This document shows positions 1 through 5,726 of a DNA stretch of 14,361 bases, one piece after another. Within the stretch, counting starts at the first letter, position 1. Every line of letters starts with the position of its first letter. The notes under the pieces are model-generated. The model did no database searches, was not told the origin of the DNA, and saw only the letters and a program-made list of their open reading frames with translations. A program made the position numbers and the translations under genes. This DNA comes from JAHFLQ01 sp964432465 (GTDB lineage Bacteria; Patescibacteriota; Minisyncoccia; UBA6257; WO2-44-18), in NCBI GenBank assembly GCA_964432465.1, contig CAYSNI010000001.1, positions 1 to 14,361 of the forward strand. Reading direction: 5' to 3'.

Positions 1-46
1 CTCGCCTCTTAAGCGAAGTACCTAGGTTCGATTCCTAGTGAGGGCA
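1..46 (+). tRNA. tRNA-Lys(CUU), 3' part; 5' part lies before the window
   Basis: The anticodon loop reads CTCTTAA with anticodon CTT at 8-10, which decodes the Lys codon AAG. The T arm is CTAGG / TTCGATT / CCTAG (22-38). The 3' acceptor strand is 39-45 and the discriminator base is A46. CCA is not encoded, so it must be added by a CCA-adding enzyme. The D arm and 5' acceptor strand are missing because the window starts inside the gene. The outermost anticodon-stem pair looks like C-A and could not be checked further. Confidence 0.88.
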
Positions 47-64
47 CAGGCTATTTGAATACGC

Positions 65-136
65 GCGCCCTTAGCTCAGTGGCAGAGCAGTCGCTTTACA
101 CGCGAACGGTCGGGGGTTCAAATCCCTCAGGGCGCA
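65..136 (+). tRNA. tRNA-Val(UAC)
   Basis: A complete cloverleaf is visible. The acceptor strands GCGCCCT (65-71) and AGGGCGC (129-135) pair perfectly. The D stem is GCTC/GAGC (74-77, 85-88). The anticodon loop TTTACAC (95-101) has anticodon TAC at 97-99. The T arm is GGGGG / TTCAAAT / CCCTC (112-128), and the discriminator is A136. The outermost anticodon-stem pair is G-A. CCA is not encoded. It lies 18 nt after the tRNA-Lys, so the two are probably co-transcribed. Confidence 0.95.
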
Positions 137-146
137 CTACATACAA

Positions 147-175
147 TTGACAGTGGCCAGCTAATAGATTATAAT
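147..175 (+). promoter_or_regulatory. Consensus sigma-70-type promoter of the small RNA unit
   Basis: TTGACA (147-152) and TATAAT (170-175) match both hexamers perfectly and are separated by the optimal 17 bp. It is the strongest promoter in the window. Transcription should start near 182, 11 nt past the end of the tRNA-Val -35-side boundary, so this is an independent unit and not part of the tRNA operon. Confidence 0.88.
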
Positions 176-200
176 GACTTGGCACATTTAGGAGGGCGCG

Positions 201-224
201 ATGCGCGGTGCGAAGAGCGTCTAG
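201..224 (+). CDS. Candidate micro-ORF MRGAKSV in the small RNA
   Basis: AGGAGG at 190-195 is a perfect Shine-Dalgarno sequence, five nt before ATG 201. The frame runs seven codons (MRGAKSV) to TAG at 222-224. Most larger genes in this window lack any Shine-Dalgarno sequence, so the match stands out. It could be a leader peptide, a small toxic or signalling peptide, or a chance product of a G-rich RNA. No codon run suggests amino-acid attenuation. Confidence 0.35.
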   Translation: MRGAKSV

Positions 225-249
225 AATTTTGAGCGACTCGGTCGGCAAT

Positions 250-287
250 GGGCCCCCAACGAAAGTTGGGGGCCCTCTTCTTTATTT
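250..287 (+). terminator. Strong intrinsic terminator of the small RNA
   Basis: A perfect 11-bp stem (250-260 with 265-275) is closed by a GAAA tetraloop and followed by the U-rich tract TCTTCTTTATTT. The stem is dominated by G-C pairs. Confidence 0.93.
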
Positions 288-377
288 AAGGCTAAATAAG
301 CATAATTGACAAAATAGTAAAAGCAGTGTGAAACATTGTATTTTGTTTAACAGTCAATTAATTTCTAGTTGATCAAT

Positions 378-393
378 TGTTTAACGTTAAACA
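378..393. promoter_or_regulatory. parS-like site, perfect palindrome, AACGTT core
   Basis: TGTTTAACGTTAAACA is a perfect 16-bp palindrome. It differs from the parS consensus TGTTTCACGTGAAACA only at one symmetric pair (C to A, G to T). It is preceded by AAT, like most of the other sites. Confidence 0.75.
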
Positions 394-425
394 CTGTACA
401 GATTTTAAGCTTAAGTCTTAGAAAT

Positions 426-441
426 TGTTTACCGGCAAACA
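426..441. promoter_or_regulatory. parS-like site, ACCGGC core
   Basis: TGTTTACCGGCAAACA keeps both TGTTT/AAACA arms and the central CG but has a changed core. It is flanked by AAT and ATT. The copy at 792-807 is its exact reverse complement. Confidence 0.65.
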
Positions 442-462
442 ATTGCTAAGTATTAAAACATT

Positions 463-478
463 TGTTTAACGTGAAACA
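463..478. promoter_or_regulatory. parS-like site, AACGTG core
   Basis: TGTTTAACGTGAAACA differs from the parS consensus at a single base (C6 to A). Confidence 0.78.
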
Positions 479-480
479 AT

Positions 481-510
481 TTGCAAAGGTTGAGCCTATT
501 TGTTTACAAT
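481..510 (+). promoter_or_regulatory. Possible yraN promoter abutting a parS site
   Basis: TTGCAA (481-486), an 18-bp spacer and TACAAT (505-510) form a moderate promoter. Its predicted start would fall inside the perfect parS at 511-526, so bound ParB would be expected to block it. Both hexamers are imperfect and the call is tentative. Confidence 0.4.
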
Positions 511-526
511 TGTTTCACGTGAAACA
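511..526. promoter_or_regulatory. parS site, perfect consensus (copy 1)
   Basis: TGTTTCACGTGAAACA matches the conserved chromosomal parS sequence bound by ParB. With the flanking AAT and ATT the perfect palindrome extends to 22 bp (508-529). It ends 6 nt before the yraN ATG and occupies the place where a Shine-Dalgarno sequence would sit. Confidence 0.92.
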
Positions 527-532
527 ATTATT

Positions 533-907
533 ATGAATGAAAGATCAAAAACCGGAACTCTCGGAGAAGATATTGCGGTGAATTTTTTAATAGATAATGG
601 ATATAAAATTATAGAAAGAAATTTTCGGCAAAAATGGGGGGAGATAGATATAATAGCAAAAGATCCAGATGACACCTTAGTATTTGTTGAGGTAAAGACA
701 ATGCGGCAAATTAATTCGGCAATTGCCGAATTAAATCCGGAGGATAATCTAACCGGGGCTAAGTTAAACAAGCTTCAAAGAACTGCGCAATTGTTTGCCG
801 GTAAACATTCTGATTTATTAGATAAAGAAAGGGGATGGCGGATAGATCTTCTGGCAATTTGTTTAACGGTAAACAATTGTACGGTACGCCATTACGAAAA
901 TATCTGA
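533..907 (+). CDS. yraN: YraN/UPF0102-family endonuclease-like protein
   Basis: This is a 124-residue protein of the YraN family, which has a restriction-endonuclease-like (PD-(D/E)XK) fold. The family signature is clear: TGTLGEDIA at the N terminus, then GYKIIERNFR, then WGEIDII and FVEVKT, which supply the Asp/Glu/Lys of the nuclease core. Its role is assumed to be in DNA processing or recombination and is not firmly established. Start choice: ATG 533 places the conserved GEDIA region at the usual distance. A TTG at 500 in the same frame would add 11 residues encoded by the parS site and is unlikely. No Shine-Dalgarno sequence is present. Two variant parS-like sites lie inside the gene (792, 860), and perfect parS sites sit just before the ATG and at the TGA stop. 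Confidence 0.9.
   Translation: MNERSKTGTLGEDIAVNFLIDNGYKIIERNFRQKWGEIDIIAKDPDDTLVFVEVKTMRQINSAIAELNPEDNLTGAKLNKLQRTAQLFAGKHSDLLDKERGWRIDLLAICLTVNNCTVRHYENI
792..807. promoter_or_regulatory. parS-like site inside yraN, GCCGGT core
   Basis: TGTTTGCCGGTAAACA is the exact reverse complement of the site at 426-441. It lies within coding sequence for the LFAGKH region of YraN. Confidence 0.65.
860..875. promoter_or_regulatory. parS-like site inside yraN, AACGGT core
   Basis: TGTTTAACGGTAAACA, followed by ATT, keeps both arms and the central CG. It encodes part of the C-terminal ICLTVNN stretch, which lies past the conserved nuclease core. Confidence 0.68.
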
Positions 908-909
908 AT

Positions 910-925
910 TGTTTCACGTGAAACA
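910..925. promoter_or_regulatory. parS site, perfect consensus (copy 2)
   Basis: TGTTTCACGTGAAACA again, with the same AAT/ATT flanks giving a 22-bp perfect palindrome (907-928). It begins right after the yraN stop codon TGA (905-907), 399 bp from the first perfect copy. Confidence 0.92.
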
Positions 926-940
926 ATTTTAAAATATAAT

Positions 941-956
941 TTGACTGAATAGTCAA
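941..956. repeat. Short inverted repeat TTGACT-GAAT-AGTCAA
   Basis: A 6-bp perfect inverted repeat with a 4-nt loop lies in the AT-rich gap (926-1023) between the last parS site and the next gene. It may be an operator for the downstream gene or a weak hairpin. No convincing -35/-10 pair was found in this gap. Confidence 0.35.
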
Positions 957-1034
957 TTTATATTTTTATATTGATTTTATTTTTAAAATATATTAAACTA
1001 AGCTCGAACTTTAAATTTGTTTTGGAGGCGAGGC

Positions 1035-1322
1035 ATGACTGATCTGCCAAGGTATGTTGAGCTCAAAAGGCGTTGTGATTGTTGTGACCGAGAATTTCGG
1101 CAAGCAGATTTACTCGCGGCTGTATTCCTGATGTTTGATGGTGGTAGTCGGCCGTATACCATTATTTTCTGTTTTAACCAGGATGGAAATATGAAGTGCC
1201 TGAATCTCTGGAAATTTAAATATGAAGTTAAGCGGCCGATGGATTTTAAGGTAATGGAATACCACGGTAAGAGGAAAAGAGGACCAGGAGGCGATACCGG
1301 ACGTTTTCCGGCCCTTCTATAG
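1035..1322 (+). CDS. Small orphan protein with CxCC motif
   Basis: This 95-residue protein was not recognised. ATG 1035 is preceded by GGAGG (1024-1028) at a 6-nt spacing, a proper Shine-Dalgarno sequence, so the in-frame TTG at 1017 is rejected. Residues near the N terminus read RRCDCCDREF, a CxCC cluster that could hold a metal or be redox-active. Further cysteines occur in FCFNQDGNMKC. The C terminus is basic and glycine-rich (HGKRKRGPGG). No membrane segment or signal peptide is evident, so it is probably cytoplasmic. It is monocistronic, ending just before its own terminator. A diverged zinc-ribbon-like fold is possible, but a full second Cys pair is not present. Confidence 0.7.
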   Translation: MTDLPRYVELKRRCDCCDREFRQADLLAAVFLMFDGGSRPYTIIFCFNQDGNMKCLNLWKFKYEVKRPMDFKVMEYHGKRKRGPGGDTGRFPALL

Positions 1323-1329
1323 AGTAGCC

Positions 1330-1353
1330 AACCCTGCTGAGTGCGGGGTTTTT
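1330..1353 (+). terminator. Intrinsic terminator after the orphan gene
   Basis: AACCCTGC (1330-1337) pairs with GCGGGGTT (1343-1350), including one G-T pair, around a TGAGT loop. A run of five T follows (1349-1353). Confidence 0.78.
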
Positions 1354-1355
1354 AA

Positions 1356-1384
1356 TTGCGCCGCCGCTTATTAATCGTTAGAAT
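1356..1384 (+). promoter_or_regulatory. Candidate dedA promoter, -10 next to the start codon
   Basis: TTGCGC (1356-1361), a 17-bp spacer and TAGAAT (1379-1384). Only 7 nt separate the -10 hexamer from ATG 1392, so the mRNA would be leaderless or nearly so. The -35 is weak. Confidence 0.45.
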
Positions 1385-1391
1385 TACTCTT

Positions 1392-1991
1392 ATGGATTTT
1401 TTACAGTATTTTGTAACAACCAGTCCAGCGTTAGCCTACCTAGTCCTATTTCTAGGAATGTTTATCGAGGGTGAGGTATTTTTCATTACCGGGGCCGTTT
1501 TTGCTATCGAAGGATTTTTAAATTGGTGGATCCTGCTCGGGGTGACTTTTGTTGGTGTGATTTTAGGTGATATTGCCTGGTATTTTTTGGGCCGATATTC
1601 TAAAGAAACTAGACTAGGGGATTGGGTGCAGAAAAAATTTTCCGGATACCAGGATTGGTTGGAAGAAAATTTCGAGACCCGTTATGCCCGACTCGCTTTC
1701 ATATCTAAGTTTTTGTATTACGTAAATAGAATTACGCCACTTTTAGCCGGATGGCAGAGGATGGAGTTTAAAAAGTTTCTTCGAGTTCATCTGATTGCCG
1801 GCGTTGGTTGGTTATTTACTATGTTTATATTGGGTAAGTTTTTTGGTCTGATTATTAGCGCGATCGGCATTAACGTGGTTCTTAGCCGTCTTTATTGGGT
1901 ATTTCTTATACTGGCAGCGATTGTCATCGGCGGTGAATATTTATTGCGGAAAATGTTTGTGAAAAAAATCCAGAGTCGGATCGGAAAATAA
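1392..1991 (+). CDS. DedA-family (VTT domain) membrane protein
   Basis: A 199-residue polytopic inner-membrane protein of the DedA/VTT family, whose members act in lipid scrambling or polyprenyl-phosphate and phospholipid recycling. Family features in order: the hydrophobic MFIEGEVFFITGAVFA segment (about residues 23-38) in place of the usual PGE re-entrant motif, GVILGDIAWYFLGRYS (55-70), and the second re-entrant region FISKFLYYVNRITPLLAG (103-120). Transmembrane helices follow near 135-153 and 165-185. The canonical Pro-Gly-Glu is changed to Glu-Gly-Glu, and the usual arginine of the FxGRFxPxxR-like motif reads as lysine. The start is ATG 1392; an in-frame TTG at 1356 would add an arginine-rich 12-residue extension overlapping the promoter. 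Only 4 nt separate it from the PLD gene, so the two form an operon. Confidence 0.9.
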   Translation: MDFLQYFVTTSPALAYLVLFLGMFIEGEVFFITGAVFAIEGFLNWWILLGVTFVGVILGDIAWYFLGRYSKETRLGDWVQKKFSGYQDWLEENFETRYARLAFISKFLYYVNRITPLLAGWQRMEFKKFLRVHLIAGVGWLFTMFILGKFFGLIISAIGINVVLSRLYWVFLILAAIVIGGEYLLRKMFVKKIQSRIGK

Positions 1992-1995
1992 TTAG

Positions 1996-3045
1996 ATGCA
2001 ATATAAGTTTTATCGAACTTCGGAAGAGGCTTGGCAGGCCATGCTTGAAGGAATCAGCAATGCTAAAAAATCTATTTATTTAGAGAGTTTTATTTTGACC
2101 GATGATTTAATCACCCATCATTTTTTTGAGACTTTAAAACAAAAGGCGAGAGAGGGGGTGCGGGTGAAAATTATCGTGGATCGCGTTGGCCATTTTTGGT
2201 ACGGATCGGTGAATAAAGATGATTTCGGAGTCGCTGGCGCTGAAGTTTTATTTTTTAAACGATGGCTCTATCGTTCACACCGTAAGGTTTTGGTGATTGA
2301 TGAGCAGATCGCTTTTTTAGGCGGAGTGAATATCAGGGGGGCATATGCCAAGTGGTTGGATCTGCACGTAATGATCACCGGCTTGGTGGTAAAAAGATTG
2401 CTCCATTCCTTTAGTCGGGTATACGCATTGTCGGGAGGAAAAGATCCGGCGATGCTGGAACTACTAAAATCAGCCAAGGTGCTAAAGTCTCGAGAGGCTC
2501 TGTATCGCGCCAAGTCTTGGCTGATCGAACACTGGCCAATTCGGGGTAAATCTATATTACGCGAATATTACGAAAAGAAATGCGGAAAAGCCAAAAAAAG
2601 TATTGTAATCGTGACTCCTTATTTTATTCCTCACGTGTGGCTAGTGAAGGCGCTACGCGCCGCCGGAAAACGTGGGGTAAAAATCGAAGTGATTATTCCA
2701 GTTGCGACGGATGTTTGGTTTGTTAACGAAGCGCACCGAATTTTCGCCCCGCATTTTAGCGATTTTATTTCATTCTATTTCTTGCCGGAAATGAATCATG
2801 CGAAAGTGCTACTGATCGATGATCAGGAGGGGATGGTTGGCTCAAATAATATTGACGCGCAAAGTTTCGATTTTAATCTTGAAGCGAGTATAATCTTTCA
2901 AAGAAAGGATATGGTGGGGGATTTAAAGATAATTTTAGAGAAATGGAAAAAATCTGCTGTGGCTTTTGTGCCCGGGACTTACAAGAAGAAATGGTACGAC
3001 GGTATTGTCCGTTTCTTGGTACATCTTTTTCAGCCAATTTTGTAG
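1996..3045 (+). CDS. Phospholipase D / cardiolipin synthase-like protein
   Basis: A 349-residue PLD-superfamily protein with two HKD catalytic motifs: HRKVLVID (His95, Lys97, Asp102) followed by GGVNI, and HAKVLLID (His268, Lys270, Asp275) followed by GSNNID. This bipartite arrangement is typical of bacterial cardiolipin synthases (ClsA/B/C), which join two phosphatidylglycerols or a related pair. The N-terminal transmembrane hairpin of ClsA is absent, and the size is closer to ClsB-like proteins. The C terminus (about 320-349) is basic and hydrophobic and may contact the membrane. It follows the DedA gene by 4 nt without a Shine-Dalgarno sequence, so it is probably translationally coupled and functionally linked to lipid handling. 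Other PLD phosphodiesterase activities cannot be excluded. Confidence 0.88.
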   Translation: MQYKFYRTSEEAWQAMLEGISNAKKSIYLESFILTDDLITHHFFETLKQKAREGVRVKIIVDRVGHFWYGSVNKDDFGVAGAEVLFFKRWLYRSHRKVLVIDEQIAFLGGVNIRGAYAKWLDLHVMITGLVVKRLLHSFSRVYALSGGKDPAMLELLKSAKVLKSREALYRAKSWLIEHWPIRGKSILREYYEKKCGKAKKSIVIVTPYFIPHVWLVKALRAAGKRGVKIEVIIPVATDVWFVNEAHRIFAPHFSDFISFYFLPEMNHAKVLLIDDQEGMVGSNNIDAQSFDFNLEASIIFQRKDMVGDLKIILEKWKKSAVAFVPGTYKKKWYDGIVRFLVHLFQPIL

Positions 3046-3074
3046 TTTTGTTACGAATTCGCCAGTTTGCGGGT

Positions 3075-3080
3075 TATAAT
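3075..3080 (+). promoter_or_regulatory. Candidate -10 box for yvcK
   Basis: TATAAT lies 17 nt before ATG 3098, giving a predicted 5' leader of about 11 nt with no Shine-Dalgarno sequence. No good -35 at 16-18 bp was found; TTGTTA at 3048 is too far. Confidence 0.45.
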
Positions 3081-3097
3081 TGTTGCATAAGAAAATT

Positions 3098-4045
3098 ATG
3101 AAGAGTGATAAAAAAATTGTGGTTATTGGAGGTGGTACCGGCGTGTTTACTGTTCTATCCGGACTGAAAAAGCACTTTAATAATCTTACCGCGGTAGTAA
3201 CCATGGCTGACGACGGTGGGTCAGCCGGTATTTTGCGGGAAGAATTTGGTATTTTGCCACCGGGGGATATTCGGCGTGCCATCATTGCTTTATCCACTAC
3301 CGATAATAAAACTCTTTCAGATCTTTTTGGCTATCGCTTTGCGGACGGAAAGGGGCTTTCTGGTCACAGCTTTGGAAATTTAATGATCACAGCACTAGAA
3401 AGAATTACTGGGAGTTTTGAAAAGGCGGTTGAAGAAGCCAGTAAAATTTTATCCATTCAAGGACAGGTTTTGCCGGTAACTAAAACCAAAGTTTCTTTGG
3501 TAGCTAAATTAGAAGACGGCTCGGTTGTTAGAGGTGAGCAGAATATAGACGTGCCGAAGCATGACGGTAGGCTCCAGATTAAAAAGATTTGGCTTACACC
3601 AAAAACAAGTGTTAATCCCAAGGTGAAAAAGGCAATTGCGGAAGCAGACGCGGTAATTATCGGACCAGGGGATCTTTATACCAGCCTAGTGCCGAATCTA
3701 TTGGTGAAAGGAGTTAAAGAGGCATTAAAAAAAACCAGAGCCAAGAAAATTTATTTTGTGAATTTGATGACTAAGTTCGGAGAGACCGGCGGTTTTAGGG
3801 CTTCGGATTTTGTAAATGTGCTAGAAAAATATCTAGGCAGGGGAGTCTTAGATTACGTGGTAGTCAATAAAACGAAACCAACCGTAATGCGTTTTCGCCC
3901 TTACGCGAAAGAGAAGGCGGAGTTTGTTGAGCTTGATACGCAAACAACAAAAGCCACTCTAATTAAAGCAAGCCTGATCCGTAAAAACGGATTCTTGCGG
4001 CATGATCCAGACAAGGTTGCAGATCTAATCAAAATACTTATCTAG
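3098..4045 (+). CDS. yvcK: YvcK/CofD-like protein (gluconeogenesis factor family)
   Basis: A 315-residue protein of the CofD-like UPF0052/YvcK family. In Bacillus and Mycobacterium relatives these proteins bind UDP-sugars such as UDP-GlcNAc and are needed for normal wall synthesis and growth on gluconeogenic carbon. Diagnostic segments: VVIGGGTG near the N terminus (nucleotide-binding loop), VVTMADDGGSAGILRE, then LPPGDIRRAIIALS, GHSFGNLMITAL, and IGPGDLYTSLVPNLL in the second half. ATG 3098 starts the conserved IGGGTG region at the usual distance; the in-frame TTG at 3080 overlaps the -10 box and is rejected. It is convergent with recA: the two stop codons share the tetranucleotide CTAG at 4042-4045. 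The DedA, PLD and RodZ-like neighbours fit an envelope role. Confidence 0.93.
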   Translation: MKSDKKIVVIGGGTGVFTVLSGLKKHFNNLTAVVTMADDGGSAGILREEFGILPPGDIRRAIIALSTTDNKTLSDLFGYRFADGKGLSGHSFGNLMITALERITGSFEKAVEEASKILSIQGQVLPVTKTKVSLVAKLEDGSVVRGEQNIDVPKHDGRLQIKKIWLTPKTSVNPKVKKAIAEADAVIIGPGDLYTSLVPNLLVKGVKEALKKTRAKKIYFVNLMTKFGETGGFRASDFVNVLEKYLGRGVLDYVVVNKTKPTVMRFRPYAKEKAEFVELDTQTTKATLIKASLIRKNGFLRHDPDKVADLIKILI

Positions 4046-5085
4046 ACGACGTTGGTCGCCACCGTGCCAGCTTTGATAGCCGCGTGCACTCCTTTTTCAA
4101 GATCATGTAGAAGTTTTTTATCTTCCCTTACCTTTCCTTTCACATTCTCAATGCCAACGCCCAACTTTTCCTCGCCAAAACTATAGGAAGCGCCGGCTTT
4201 CGTGACTACTCCATATTTTAGGGCCGCGCCTACCACGTCGCCTTCATACGAGATACCTTCTCCATACAAAATATCAAATTCAGCTTCTCGGAATGGCGGT
4301 GCCACTTTATTCTTCACTACTTTGGCTTTAACGCGATTACCAACTATCACTTCTCCTTTTTTAAGTTGGCCGATACGGCGAATGTCTAAGCGTACTGATG
4401 CGTAGAATTTCAAGGCCCGCCCGCCTGGAGTAGTTTCTGGATTGCCAAACATAATACCAATTTTTTCACGAAGCTGGTTGATAAAAATAATCATCGTACC
4501 ACTTTTGGCCGATAATGAAGTTATTTTCCTAAGCGCTTGTGACATCATACGCGCCTGCGCGCCGACGTGGAATGCTCCCATCTCTCCTTCAATTTCTGCT
4601 CGGGGGGTGAGCGCCGCAACCGAATCAATCACTACCACGTCGATAATTCCAGAACGAACCAGGCTTTCCAGGATATTCAATGCCTCTTCGCCATTATCTG
4701 GTTGAGAGATTAAAAGTTCTTTTGTTTTTACACCAATTCTAGCCGCGTAATCTGGGTCCATTGCGTGCTCCGCGTCAATAAAAGCGGCTTTACCGCCTCG
4801 GCGCTGGGCTTGAGCAATCACATTTAAAGCCATGGTAGTTTTTCCAGAAGACTCCGGGCCGTAGATTTCAATAATCCTACCCTTTGGCAGACCGCCAACT
4901 CCTAGAGCGATGTCGAGAGAGAACGAGCCGGTCGGCACAGCATCGACGTCCACTTTTTTAGCCTCACCGAGCTTCATAATTGCTCCGTCGCCAAATTTAC
5001 TTTGAAGAGTTGCTAAAAGACCGTCGAGATCTTTTGCTTTTTCGCTAACCTCCTTTTCCTTAACGTCCTTTTTGAATTTGATCAT
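4042..5085 (-). CDS. recA: RecA recombinase
   Basis: This 347-residue protein is a full-length RecA, the ATP-dependent strand-exchange protein of homologous recombination and DNA repair. Visible elements: Walker A GPESSGKT (76-83), catalytic Glu106 in FIDAEHA, Walker B VVVIDSVAAL with Asp154, the MSQALRK region, and loop L2 with FINQLREKIGIMFGNPETTPGG (about 201-222). The C-terminal domain is shorter and less acidic than in E. coli. The start ATG at 5085 lies 26 nt inside the upstream RodZ-like gene and has no Shine-Dalgarno sequence. There is no alternative in-frame start before the conserved LATLQSKFGDGAIM segment, so the overlap appears real. It probably depends on translational coupling and the shared promoter near 5731. 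The 3' end overlaps yvcK by 4 nt (CTAG). Confidence 0.97.
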   Translation of the reverse strand: MIKFKKDVKEKEVSEKAKDLDGLLATLQSKFGDGAIMKLGEAKKVDVDAVPTGSFSLDIALGVGGLPKGRIIEIYGPESSGKTTMALNVIAQAQRRGGKAAFIDAEHAMDPDYAARIGVKTKELLISQPDNGEEALNILESLVRSGIIDVVVIDSVAALTPRAEIEGEMGAFHVGAQARMMSQALRKITSLSAKSGTMIIFINQLREKIGIMFGNPETTPGGRALKFYASVRLDIRRIGQLKKGEVIVGNRVKAKVVKNKVAPPFREAEFDILYGEGISYEGDVVGAALKYGVVTKAGASYSFGEEKLGVGIENVKGKVREDKKLLHDLEKGVHAAIKAGTVATNVV

Positions 5086-5719
5086 TTTGGTAAATTATTT
5101 GTTTTATGACTTTGGTTTCTCGGCCCAGGAATCTTTTGGCGACTATTTCAAAAGTATTCAAGCCGATTTGCAATTCGTAGTTTTTTTGGAACTGACCATC
5201 TTTTTCAATCAGCACTTCTTCATTGTTGATGAAAAGGGTATCTCGGGAATTAGCGCTGCCATCGATCAAAAATTGAGGGAAGGAGGTTACAATTGAAGCG
5301 CTTAGTGGGTTGCGTATCATTAATTCCGGCGTGCCGAGTAATCTATCTATATTTAGGAATCCGTAGATTCCTATAAGGAACACCGCCAATATTGGCCAGG
5401 CCCAGACATGATTTTTACGCTTGATCGCGAAACGATTTTCTGGAAGCTTGTCGCTAGCGCCGGACGTTTTTAAAAGTTCTGTTTCATTTTGATAGAGCGT
5501 CCACATTTCGTTTCCGTCCCAGTCTAGTATCGGTGCTACTTTTTTAAAGTAACCACGCGTGTAAGGAGCGGCGGGAAGTCGAATCCATTCTCCTTTAAGC
5601 ATGCATTCCAAATAATGCTTGGGAATTTCAGTAGCCTGAAAAATCTTATCGATGTTCAGGCCTTTTGATTCAACCCGCTCCAGTATAAGTTCTTTTAAAG
5701 TTTTTTGTTCAGAATTCAT
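5060..5719 (-). CDS. RodZ-like HTH membrane protein
   Basis: A 219-residue single-pass protein with RodZ-like architecture. The N-terminal helix-turn-helix domain (about residues 7-80, LKELILERVESKGL ... YTRGYFKKVAPIL) is cytoplasmic. A transmembrane helix follows at about 104-122 (VWAWPILAVFLIGIYGFL). The C-terminal domain (about 130-212) is extracytoplasmic, with a beta-rich stretch, TLFINNEEVLIEKDG ... LNTFEIVAKR, that resembles Ig-like repeats. RodZ ties MreB to the elongation machinery, but no mreB is visible here, so the precise role is inferred from architecture only. ATG 5719 follows a TATAAT box by 11 nt. It is the first gene of a two-gene operon with recA, overlapping it by 26 nt. 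Confidence 0.8.
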   Translation of the reverse strand: MNSEQKTLKELILERVESKGLNIDKIFQATEIPKHYLECMLKGEWIRLPAAPYTRGYFKKVAPILDWDGNEMWTLYQNETELLKTSGASDKLPENRFAIKRKNHVWAWPILAVFLIGIYGFLNIDRLLGTPELMIRNPLSASIVTSFPQFLIDGSANSRDTLFINNEEVLIEKDGQFQKNYELQIGLNTFEIVAKRFLGRETKVIKQIIYQNDQIQKGR

Positions 5720-5726
5720 GAATGGC

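Larger units (their letters stand above)
182..287 (+). ncRNA. Unassigned small RNA of about 100 nt
   Basis: A perfect promoter and a perfect intrinsic terminator define a short transcript with no protein gene attached. The body is GC-rich compared with the AT-rich DNA that follows. It contains GCGC-GAT-GCGC self-complementarity (196-206) and a GAC-TCG-GTC element near 235-243. I looked for hallmarks of SRP RNA (GGAA-type tip with AGCAGCC), tmRNA (tag ORF plus tRNA-like end) and 6S RNA and found none. It may be a regulatory sRNA or a message for the 7-codon micro-ORF inside it. The boundaries are inferred from promoter and terminator positions. Confidence 0.6.
288..532. other. AT-rich non-coding region carrying the upstream parS-like sites
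   Basis: Together with 137-287 this is the longest gene-free stretch of the window (137-532). No credible ORF was found. The content is four 16-bp parS-like palindromes (378, 426, 463, 511) plus isolated half-sites: TGTTTAAC at 344-351, GTGAAACA at 328-335 and TGTTTACA at 501-508. No DnaA-box cluster was seen, so this is a ParB-loading region and not obviously the replication origin. Confidence 0.7.

Noticed and set aside
182..287. Small RNA as SRP RNA, tmRNA or 6S RNA
   Set aside because: No SRP tip motif, no tRNA-like ends or tag frame, and too short for 6S.
320..930. CRISPR-like array made from the repeated TGTTT...AAACA units
   Set aside because: Repeat copies are palindromic, vary in the core, and are separated by irregular gaps of 22-270 bp, some inside a gene. 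They fit parS sites.
496..956. Minus-strand ORFs of 91 and 65 codons opposite yraN
   Set aside because: They overlap a conserved gene, have no family signature and run through the parS palindromes.
288..1030. Replication origin next to the parS cluster
   Set aside because: AT-rich, but no DnaA-box (TTATCCACA) cluster or dnaA/dnaN gene was seen.
3048..3080. TTGTTA/TATAAT as a complete yvcK promoter
   Set aside because: The spacer is 21 bp, too long; only the -10 is retained.
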